Under the pieces are notes generated by a model, which worked only from the letters and a program-made list of their open reading frames with translations, had not been told where the DNA came from and ran no database searches. Below are positions 8,388 through 14,736 of a stretch of DNA of 35,934 bases, piece by piece. The stretch's first letter is position 1. The number at the start of each line of letters is the position of its first letter. A program made the translations under genes and the position numbers. The stretch is from Peptoniphilus sp. GTDB taxonomy: Bacteria > Bacillota > Clostridia > Tissierellales > Peptoniphilaceae. The stretch lies in NCBI GenBank assembly GCA_029983555.1, contig JASBZH010000008.1, forward strand, positions 1 to 35,934, in the 5' to 3' direction.

Positions 8388-8819
8388 TTAGTCCTCCTCT
8401 ATTTTACTTACTCTATTAATATGTCTTCCACCTTCAAATTCTTCATTTAAAAATGCGTCGACAATTTCTTTTGCCATATCAAGCCCAATTAATCTTGCGC
8501 CCATAGCCAAAACATTTGCATCATTGTGTCTTCTTGCAAGTTTTGCAGAATAAGGTTCGCTGCAAAGTGCAGCCCTAATTCCCTTAACTTTATTTGCGGC
8601 AATAGAAATTCCAATTCCAGAGCCACAAATCGCTATTCCAAAATCCAAGTTTTTGTCTATTACTTCGTGACCAACTGCGTGTCCAAAGTCTGGATAATCA
8701 ACTCTATTGTCACTATCTGTGCCTTTATCGATAACTTCTATACCCTTTTCTTCTAAGTATTTTTTAATATCTTCTTTAAGATAAAAACCAGCGTGATCTG
8801 ATCCAATTGCTATTTTCAT
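8388..8819 (-). CDS. rpiB: Ribose-5-phosphate isomerase B
   Basis: Interconverts ribose 5-phosphate and ribulose 5-phosphate. It begins MKIAIGSDHAGF, the usual RpiB N-terminus, and has the active-site Cys in CGSGIGISIAANK, then RAALCSEPYSAKLARRHND and the closing GGRHINRVSKI. The open frame extends to 8858, but the ATG at 8819 is preceded by GAGGTG at good spacing and gives the family length of 143 residues. Nine bases separate it from the sua5 stop. Confidence 0.95.
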   Translation of the reverse strand: MKIAIGSDHAGFYLKEDIKKYLEEKGIEVIDKGTDSDNRVDYPDFGHAVGHEVIDKNLDFGIAICGSGIGISIAANKVKGIRAALCSEPYSAKLARRHNDANVLAMGARLIGLDMAKEIVDAFLNEEFEGGRHINRVSKIEED

Positions 8820-8827
8820 TTTACACC

Positions 8828-9877
8828 TCAAATTCTCATAACTATTCTGCCGCTGCAAGCTTTTAAGAGTCTATTCATAATGCTAAGTCCAAGTCCAATT
8901 GGCTCGTAGCCTTCAGCAAAAATTAAATCTACATTTTCTTCATCACACCTGCGAAGTGAATCAAAAAGATTTCTAGCTACTTCTTCAAGGTGCTGTCTTG
9001 ATCCCAAATCTATTTTAAGATCTGCATTTTTATACCTATCTATGGTTTCAGTTGACGCTAAAACGGCAACCTTTTTGTCAATATTTTTATCAATGTTTTT
9101 TTGAATTTCCAAAACCATCTTGTCTATATTTCCACCAAAACAAATTGCCTCTGCCTTAGGTGCATAGTGCTTATATTTTTGTCCAGGTGATTTTGGCACC
9201 TTTTTGTTAGTGGAATCTATAGTGCTTTGGTCAATTGTTATATCTGGTGAAATTTTTTGCAAGTCCTCCAAAGTTACCTTTCCCGGTCTAAGTACCATTG
9301 GTGGATCTACTGTTACATCGAGAACTGTTGATTCAATTCCAACAACGGATTTGCCACCGTCCACGATTATGTCGACTCTTCCGTCCAAATCGTGAATTAC
9401 ATGTTGAGTCTTTGTAGGGGAAGGTCTTCCAGAAATATTTGCAGAAGGAGCAGCTATTGGAAGATGCGTAGCCTTTAAGATTTTATTTGCAAGTTCGTGA
9501 GAAGGCTCTCTTACTGCAACAGTGTCAAGACCTCCTGTAACTGCATCGGGTATTAGCTTTGACCTTTTAAAAATCATAGTTAGTGGTCCTGGCCAAAATT
9601 TTTCCATACACTTTTTGGCAACTTCTGGCACCTCTTCTACAAGTTCATCTAACTGTGAATTTTCTGCTATGTGTAAAATCAAAGGATTATCTGATGGTCT
9701 TCCCTTGGCTTCATAAATCTTTTTGCAAGCTTTGGCGTCAAGTCCATTTCCCCCAAGTCCATATACAGTCTCAGTAGGAAACACGACAAGCCCTCCATTT
9801 TCAAATGTCTTTTTTATTTTATCAAGGTACTTTTTATCATTTTCATTTCCCTCAAACTTTATTATCTCTGTTTTCAT
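8828..9877 (-). CDS. sua5: L-threonylcarbamoyladenylate synthase, two-domain Sua5 type
   Basis: Makes threonylcarbamoyl-AMP from threonine, bicarbonate and ATP for the t6A37 modification of ANN-decoding tRNAs. The N-terminal YrdC-like domain (about residues 1-205) shows FPTETVYGLGG, KGRPSDNPLILH and SANISGRPSPT. The C-terminal Sua5 domain follows a linker beginning SPGQKYKHYAP and ends with GLSIMNRLLKAC, so this is the long form. The frame opens with GTG at 9886, but the ATG at 9877 has AGAGGTG at proper spacing. First gene of its operon, with an extended -10 upstream. Confidence 0.95.
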   Translation of the reverse strand: MKTEIIKFEGNENDKKYLDKIKKTFENGGLVVFPTETVYGLGGNGLDAKACKKIYEAKGRPSDNPLILHIAENSQLDELVEEVPEVAKKCMEKFWPGPLTMIFKRSKLIPDAVTGGLDTVAVREPSHELANKILKATHLPIAAPSANISGRPSPTKTQHVIHDLDGRVDIIVDGGKSVVGIESTVLDVTVDPPMVLRPGKVTLEDLQKISPDITIDQSTIDSTNKKVPKSPGQKYKHYAPKAEAICFGGNIDKMVLEIQKNIDKNIDKKVAVLASTETIDRYKNADLKIDLGSRQHLEEVARNLFDSLRRCDEENVDLIFAEGYEPIGLGLSIMNRLLKACSGRIVMRI

Positions 9878-9898
9878 AAAAAACACCTCTATCGATAT

Positions 9899-9927
9899 AT
9901 TATATCAAGAAAAGTCTCGCTTTGACA
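9899..9927 (-). promoter_or_regulatory. Probable promoter of the sua5 operon
   Basis: On the minus strand a TATAAT (9899-9904) is preceded by TG one base away, giving an extended -10. A weak TGTCAA at 9922-9927 stands 17 bases upstream as the -35. It lies about 22 bases before the sua5 start codon. Confidence 0.6.
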
Positions 9928-10080
9928 CAAATTAGCATAAATTCTTGATATATGCATTTATAATATTTTATCATGTTTTGTAAAATAATGTTTCATATTA
10001 GAACTTATTAGATATTTTTTAAGAATTTTTAAATTTTTATAGATTTTAGTTATAATTTTTTAATTTCTTAAATTTTATAC

Positions 10081-10107
10081 AAAAAAAGATGCCACTTTCG
10101 TGACACC
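10081..10107 (-). terminator. Terminator of the panC-BASS operon
   Basis: Minus strand: GGTGTCAC and GTGGCATC pair over eight positions (two G-U) around a GAAA loop, followed by seven Ts. It lies just past the stop of the transporter gene. Confidence 0.85.
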
Positions 10108-10114
10108 TTTATTT

Positions 10115-11062
10115 TTATACTAATGCTTCATTTTTAAATTTTTTCTTTCTAATATTTGCAAAAACTGTTCCCGTAAGGTTGTGCATTACACTAAATATCG
10201 CACCTGGAAGGGAAGCTAATGGACTCATAGCAAAGTTTGCAGTCGCAAGGGACACTGCAAGGCCTGAATTTTGCATTCCAACTTCTATAGCAAGTGCCGT
10301 TTCCTTTTCTTTCTCAATTCCGAATATTTTGCAAACTAAAAGTGCTGATAAAAGTCCCGCAACATTGTGTAAAAATACAACTCCAGTTACTAATAATCCG
10401 CTTTCTGCAATTTTATCTGCATTTACTGCTATAATTCCTGAAATAATTAAAATTATCGCAAGAGATGATACAAGTGGTAGTGCAGGTGAAACATATTCCA
10501 TTTTTTCCTTTAGAGACATTTTTATAATAATTCCCAAGATTACTGGAATAAGTATTACCTTAACAACTGTTATAAACATTGCAACAAGTGAAACTTCCAC
10601 CCATTTCCCTGCCAACAGATAAACTATAACTGGCGTTATAAATGGAGCGATAAGAGTAGAAACTGTCGTCATAGTGACAGATAAAGTTACGTCTCCTCCA
10701 GCTATGTGAGTCATTACATTGGATGCGGTGCCACCTGGGCATGATCCAACGAGTATCACTCCAAGAGCTATATCCTTTGGAAGCTTAAATACATTGCAAA
10801 GAATAAGGGCAATTGTAGGCATCAATAAAAATTGGAGTATCACTCCCAAAATTATTTCTTTAGGATGAACTAGTGTATTTTTTAAATTGCCTAAATCTAT
10901 AGTTGTGCCCATTCCAAACATTGCAACTGCCAAAAATATGGAAGTGTAATTTGTCATCCATTTAAAATGCTGTGGATAAAAAAACGCTACAACCGACAAA
11001 ATTATAATTAAAATTATGATATTGCTGACGAAAACATCAACAAATTTTTTAAATTTATTCAC
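10115..11062 (-). CDS. BASS-family sodium symporter, possibly a ketopantoate/pantoate transporter
   Basis: Integral membrane transporter of about 315 residues and nine or ten helices. The BASS signature is clear: GMGTTIDLGNLKN, GSCPGGTASNVMTHIAGGD, and a later EVGMQNSGLAVSLA segment that carries the Glu and Gln usually involved in sodium binding. The GTG at 11062 follows the panC stop by one base; its Shine-Dalgarno (GAGGTG) is formed by the last panC codons, so translation is coupled. That coupling suggests a substrate related to pantothenate synthesis, as for the PanS branch of this family. Bile acid or other organic anions cannot be excluded from sequence alone. Confidence 0.85.
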   Translation of the reverse strand: MNKFKKFVDVFVSNIIILIIILSVVAFFYPQHFKWMTNYTSIFLAVAMFGMGTTIDLGNLKNTLVHPKEIILGVILQFLLMPTIALILCNVFKLPKDIALGVILVGSCPGGTASNVMTHIAGGDVTLSVTMTTVSTLIAPFITPVIVYLLAGKWVEVSLVAMFITVVKVILIPVILGIIIKMSLKEKMEYVSPALPLVSSLAIILIISGIIAVNADKIAESGLLVTGVVFLHNVAGLLSALLVCKIFGIEKEKETALAIEVGMQNSGLAVSLATANFAMSPLASLPGAIFSVMHNLTGTVFANIRKKKFKNEALV

Positions 11063-11063
11063 T

Positions 11064-11903
11064 TTACACCTCGTAGATAATGTTGTCAATTAACCTTGCT
11101 GGACCAACCTGAACTGCAAGGGCAACTAAAACGTCTCTGTCAATTTTTTCTACATCCTCAAGATTTTCTAAATCAACAATTTTAATGTAGTCAATCTTTG
11201 CATAATCTACTAGGTGAATTATTTTCTCCATTTCAGCAATAATTTCACTTGGATCTCTCTTTTCCTTTAGCATTGACTCTGCTTTTTTGAGAGAATCTTG
11301 TAAAACTAATGCGTCTTCTTTTTCTTTATCTGATAAATATTTATTTCTAGAAGAAAGTGCAAGACCTGACTTTTCTCTAATTATTGGACATCTCTTGAGC
11401 TCAATATCAAAATTTAAATCTTCAACCATTTTTTTCAAGATGATAAATTGTTGCGCATCCTTTTGTCCAAAATAAGCCCTATCCGCCTTAGAAATATTAA
11501 ATAACTTTGCACAAACTGTCGCCACTCCTCTAAAGTGAATTGGGCGAGTGACTCCACAAAGTTTTTCAGATAAATCGTAAACTTTTATATAAGTCTTGTG
11601 ATTTTTGTACATATCTTCTGGACTTGGGTGAAAGACTAAATCAACACCTGCTTCTTCGCATCTCTTTAGGTCTCTTTCCAAATCTTTTGGATAAGAACCA
11701 TAGTCTTCATTTTCACCAAACTGAGTAGGATTTACAAAAATTGACACTACAACAAAGTCATTTTCTTCTCGAGCTCTCTTTATAAGGCTCAAGTGACCTT
11801 CGTGCAAAAATCCCATTGTTGGCACAAGTCCAATTGATTTTCCCGATTTTTTTACAGGATTTACCACATTTCTTACTTCTTCTACTGTCTTTACTTCTTT
11901 CAT
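11064..11903 (-). CDS. panC: Pantothenate synthetase (pantoate-beta-alanine ligase)
   Basis: Joins pantoate and beta-alanine using ATP to make pantothenate. The chosen product has 279 residues. It carries VPTMGFLHEGHLSLI with the nucleotide-binding HEGH (residues 34-37), SIFVNPTQFGENED, YFGQKDAQQF and the SSRNKYLS loop. The frame extends upstream to 11939, but the ATG at 11903 has AGAGGAG six bases ahead and gives the family N-terminus. panB, panE and panD are not beside it; the coupled partner is a BASS transporter. Confidence 0.96.
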   Translation of the reverse strand: MKEVKTVEEVRNVVNPVKKSGKSIGLVPTMGFLHEGHLSLIKRAREENDFVVVSIFVNPTQFGENEDYGSYPKDLERDLKRCEEAGVDLVFHPSPEDMYKNHKTYIKVYDLSEKLCGVTRPIHFRGVATVCAKLFNISKADRAYFGQKDAQQFIILKKMVEDLNFDIELKRCPIIREKSGLALSSRNKYLSDKEKEDALVLQDSLKKAESMLKEKRDPSEIIAEMEKIIHLVDYAKIDYIKIVDLENLEDVEKIDRDVLVALAVQVGPARLIDNIIYEV

Positions 11904-12196
11904 TTTAACTCCTCTAATCTTTGTTATTAGAGATAGCACGCTTTTGTAAACACATTTTCATCAAGAATTTAAACAATGATGTACGAAAATTTAAAGTCTC
12001 TATATTAAAATATAATTTCATAATCTGACAAAAATAGTCTCAATTTGAAATTCTAAATAATAGATAAAAAAATTCTTAATTAAATTCTAAAATGAATTAA
12101 ATATTTAATTACAATAAGCATGAGTATAGTTTATTTCTAATACTATCTCCAGTGATAAGTATAATGATTAAAAAGTTTTAAATCAAGCTATAAAAT
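11904..12196. other. Intergenic, AT-rich, nothing clear beyond the panC leader
   Basis: No open frame of note on either strand. The part next to 11903 must hold the panC promoter, but no convincing -35/-10 pair stands out. The part near 12196 leads into the terminator of the dehydrogenase gene. Confidence 0.5.
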
Positions 12197-12219
12197 AAAA
12201 AAGCCCGCAGCGCGGACTC
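12197..12219 (-). terminator. Distal terminator hairpin of the hydroxyacid dehydrogenase gene
   Basis: Minus strand: GTCCGC-GCT-GCGGGC (six pairs, one G-U) followed by six Ts. It is unusually GC-rich for this DNA. A near copy of the hairpin lies at 12321-12339. Confidence 0.8.
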
Positions 12220-12244
12220 GAGATTTTGAAAAAATCATGGAAAC

Positions 12245-12286
12245 TTCATCTCATTACAAAAACAACAAGTTCTTTTATGAGATGAA
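12245..12286. repeat. Perfect 10-bp inverted repeat in the 3' untranslated region
   Basis: TTCATCTCAT (12245-12254) and ATGAGATGAA (12277-12286) are perfect inverted copies with a 22-base loop. No T-run follows on either strand, so a terminator is unlikely. It sits between the two GC-rich hairpins downstream of the dehydrogenase. Confidence 0.7.
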
Positions 12287-12320
12287 ATTCCCCAAAACTT
12301 TGTCACTATTTCATCTTTTT

Positions 12321-12339
12321 AAATCCACAACACGGACTC
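12321..12339 (-). repeat. Proximal twin of the 12201-12219 hairpin
   Basis: AAATCCACAACACGGACTC here matches AAGCCCGCAGCGCGGACTC at 12201-12219 in 14 of 19 positions. All five differences are transitions. The minus-strand hairpin remains pairable through G-U pairs. No T-run follows directly. Confidence 0.6.
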
Positions 12340-12341
12340 TT

Positions 12342-13247
12342 TTATTTAATAGGCATAATTTCTCTAATTGTACTTACAGATTTATCCCACTCATCTCTTT
12401 CTTCATCACTTAGCTTTATTTCATAATCTCCCAATATCCCATCTCTACCTACAATAGCTGGATGACCAATGTAGCAATTATCTCTTTCGCTATATGATGA
12501 AACTGGAAGAATTGTCCTTGCATCTTGAAAAATTGTCTCAACGATAATTGAAGTTGAATTTGCAATTCCATAAGACGTATATCCCTTAGCTTCTATTGTC
12601 TTAAAGGCACGCATTCTAGTGTCCTCTTCAATTTTTTTAATCATATCTTTATCTAAAATATCTAAAATTGGCTTTGTCGCAATAGAGACCTGTGACCAAG
12701 CGACAAATTGGCTGTTGCCATGTTCTCCAATTACATATCCGTCCACTGAATTTGGATCAATATTTAAAACTCTAGAAACGGCGTTTTTCATCCTTGCAGT
12801 GTCTAGTATTGTTCCAGTTCCAATTACTCTTTCGCGTGGAAGCCCAGTTAATTTTTGCATATAATCTGCTATTACATCACATGGATTTGTAATGCTAACT
12901 AAAATTCCATTAAAACCTGACTTTTTAATTTTAGGTCCCCACTCTTCGGCGCAAGTCTTTGTATATTCAAATTCTTTTAACCTATCGCTATACCTTTGCA
13001 AAATTGTAATGTCGCCAGGAGCAAAAATAATTATATCAGAATTTTTGAGGTCCTCACTTTCACCAGCCTTTATATTTACATGTCCATTTCTTCTTACAAA
13101 TCCGTCAGAAAGATCGCTAACTTCTGCCTCTGCAAGTCCGACTTTTTTATCAAATAGTGCGAGTGTATCACAAAGACTTCTTTCAACCAAAGTGTGTGCA
13201 ACAGTTGCTCCTACATTTCCAAGTCCAATTATTGATATTTTTCTCAT
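12342..13247 (-). CDS. L-2-hydroxyisocaproate dehydrogenase-like enzyme (LDH/MDH superfamily)
   Basis: NAD-dependent 2-hydroxyacid dehydrogenase of 301 residues. Dinucleotide fold: GLGNVG (8-13) and Asp33. The catalytic set matches lactate dehydrogenase: Arg89 (SDRLKEF), Asp149 and Arg152 (LDTARM), His176 (GEHGNS). The substrate loop does not carry the LDH-type QKPGETR. It reads ILQRYSDR, and the surrounding GEHGNSQFVAWS, GYTSYGIA and HPAIVGRDGIL resemble L-hydroxyisocaproate dehydrogenase of lactobacilli. A branched-chain 2-oxoacid substrate such as 4-methyl-2-oxopentanoate is therefore more likely than pyruvate. Single-gene unit with its own promoter and terminator. Confidence 0.85.
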   Translation of the reverse strand: MRKISIIGLGNVGATVAHTLVERSLCDTLALFDKKVGLAEAEVSDLSDGFVRRNGHVNIKAGESEDLKNSDIIIFAPGDITILQRYSDRLKEFEYTKTCAEEWGPKIKKSGFNGILVSITNPCDVIADYMQKLTGLPRERVIGTGTILDTARMKNAVSRVLNIDPNSVDGYVIGEHGNSQFVAWSQVSIATKPILDILDKDMIKKIEEDTRMRAFKTIEAKGYTSYGIANSTSIIVETIFQDARTILPVSSYSERDNCYIGHPAIVGRDGILGDYEIKLSDEERDEWDKSVSTIREIMPIK

Positions 13248-13310
13248 AATTTCCTCCCATTATATTGTCTTTATTTATATATTATCTTTATTTAATTTTA
13301 GCATAATTAA

Positions 13311-13339
13311 AATATATTCATTTTTATATTTTATGTCAA
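13311..13339 (-). promoter_or_regulatory. Promoter of the hydroxyacid dehydrogenase gene
   Basis: Minus strand: a consensus TTGACA (13334-13339), 17-base spacer, TATATT (13311-13316). The gene starts about 64 bases downstream with GGGAGG ahead of its ATG. The direct repeat at 13351-13424 ends just upstream of this promoter. Confidence 0.85.
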
Positions 13340-13350
13340 CTAAACTAGTC

Positions 13351-13424
13351 ATAAAAAATGGGCTACTAAAAGCCCATCAATCGTTAATTCTATAATATTC
13401 ATATTTTCTGTAGTGTGTATAAAT
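13351..13424 (-). repeat. Direct repeat, distal copy: duplicated 3' end of the ltaS-like gene with its terminator
   Basis: 74 bp matching 14663-14736 with two mismatches. On the minus strand it encodes the last 15 residues of the LtaS-like protein (IYTHYRKYEYYRIND), the stop codon and the terminator (ATGGGCT/AGCCCAT stem, T6). One mismatch is silent (GAC to GAT) and the other is in the hairpin loop. Weak similarity continues for about 15 bases past 13424 and then stops. No coding capacity remains; the hairpin can still terminate transcription from the insert. Confidence 0.92.
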
Positions 13425-13479
13425 CTCTTTAAAATACATTTATATTATAAACACGCATTTAATATATATTAACTTTTAA

Positions 13480-13894
13480 CTAACTTCTTCTTTTAGGTTT
13501 AATTAAATTTTTCTTCAAACCTTCACCTATCATTCCAATTACAATATATCCTTGAAAAATTAATGCAGTAAGTTCTGCAATTGCTGAACTATTTTTTAAA
13601 ACTATAGACCTTACTAAAATAAGTAAAATTAATAAAAATAAATATCTTTCCTTTTTGTTTATAACTTTTTTCAATTTTAATTTTTGGATTTATGATAATC
13701 AAATCGTAAACAAATACAAATAATATTAAAATATCTTTATATTTATCAAAATAATCACTCCAAAATAAACTACACAAAGTAAATGAAAGTAGTAGAATAG
13801 CCACTGCCAAAATAAATTGTGAATCAATAAATATAGATTTTACTTCTCTAAAATCTATATCTTTTAATTTAAAATCTTGTTTACTTAACGCCAT
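13480..13894 (-). pseudogene. Small four-helix membrane protein split by a frameshift
   Basis: Two overlapping minus-strand frames together look like one gene. The first (start 13894, with AGGATGA ahead of the ATG) supplies a charged N-terminus and two hydrophobic segments (FILAVAILLLSFTLCSLFW and DILILFVFVYDLIII). The second, in another frame, continues from a KKVINKKERY stretch near 13674 with two more (YLFLLILLILVRSIVL and LTALIFQGYIVIGMIG) and ends in KPKRRS. The switch point falls in an A-rich tract around 13665-13690. A TTG-initiated second gene is the alternative. No family recognised. It follows the broken secreted-protein gene by 25 bases and may be its immunity or helper partner, which is speculation. 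Confidence 0.6.
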
Positions 13895-13919
13895 TTTTAA
13901 TTCATCCTAACTAATTTGT

Positions 13920-14593
13920 TTAATAAGTTGAATATCCTTTAAATATAGATACTGTACCATAATACCATTCATCATCTCTCTATGCATTATCTACATAATG
14001 CTCTAATGAACAAACATTATCAAATTTTATAATTACACCATGATTATTTAGCCATGAAGAATTATGAGTTCTTGCAACCTCAAGAACATGCGCAACTAAA
14101 CCCTTAATTGCATAAGAATCCACTTTTGCTCCAATTCCCTGCTGAATTAAAGATATAATACTTTCAGAAATAGCTGCTGCAGAAATAACTGCTCCCGCCA
14201 TTGATACTATTTATCCATAAGCTAATTTACTTCTTTGGGTTGATTTACTACCGGGAGTACAGAATCTATAAGGGTCATTTTTAGCTCCGCTTCCATTTGA
14301 TTTATAAAATGCAAAATCCATATCACCAAAGTTACCGTTATTTTCAACAACTATATTCCCATTCTCATCTATTAATCTTACCACAAAAATTTTTCCATTA
14401 CTTTTGTTCTCGAGTATATATTTTACTCAATTTTCAATTATAATTACTCGATCAGGTTTTTCATCCTTTAAAAATATTAAATTCTCTAAGTTATTTTTAT
14501 TATGAATAACTTCACCATAAGCAAAAACAGTACTGCCGAATAACATAGTAAATATTAATAGAAATAATCCCATAATCTTAAGCCTTTTTTCAC
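13920..14593 (-). pseudogene. Decayed gene for a secreted protein
   Basis: One reading frame can be followed from about 14580 to a TAA at 13920-13922 and contains three different in-frame stops: TGA at 14427-14429 (probably a former Trp codon), TAA at 14211-14213 and TAG at 13980-13982. The likely start is GTG at 14591-14593, with AAGGAG eight bases ahead. It joins the frame only if the following run of six As is read as seven, which restores a signal peptide (MKKRLKIMGLFLLIFTMLFG, ending VFA). The mature part has a polar region with SNGSGAKNDPYRFCTPGSK, then an Ala/Ile-rich segment AGAVISAAAISESIISLIQQ, then a polar tail. About 220 residues when intact. Family not recognised. Confidence 0.8.
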
Positions 14594-14662
14594 TATAACA
14601 ACTCCTTACATTAAATATATTTATAATATGAGTTTACACTTTTTAAAAAAATGTCACCATAT

Positions 14663-14736
14663 ATAAAAAATGGGCTACTAAGAGCCCATCAGTCGTTAAT
14701 TCTATAATATTCATATTTTCTGTAGTGTGTATAAAT
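14663..14736 (-). repeat. Direct repeat, proximal copy: 3' end of the intact ltaS-like gene
   Basis: The partner of 13351-13424, identical at 72 of 74 positions. It comprises the terminal codons, stop and terminator of the intact LtaS-like gene. The two copies bound about 1.24 kb holding the decayed secreted-protein gene and the split membrane-protein gene. Confidence 0.92.
14665..14689 (-). terminator. Terminator of the ltaS-like gene
   Basis: Minus strand: ATGGGCT-CTTAGT-AGCCCAT stem-loop with a perfect 7-bp stem, followed by six Ts. The stem begins at the last bases of the stop codon. It is duplicated at 13353-13377. Confidence 0.88.

Noticed and set aside
12342..13247. Plain L-lactate dehydrogenase
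   Set aside because: The substrate loop lacks QKPGETR and other segments fit hydroxyisocaproate dehydrogenase better.
13480..13674. Independent 64-residue membrane protein starting at TTG
   Set aside because: It lacks a good ribosome site and completes the preceding overlapping frame; kept as one frameshifted gene, though not excluded.
13980..14201. Separate 73-residue gene beginning MAGAVISAAAISES
   Set aside because: It is the middle of a longer broken frame that continues on both sides of the bounding stops, and it has no ribosome site of its own.
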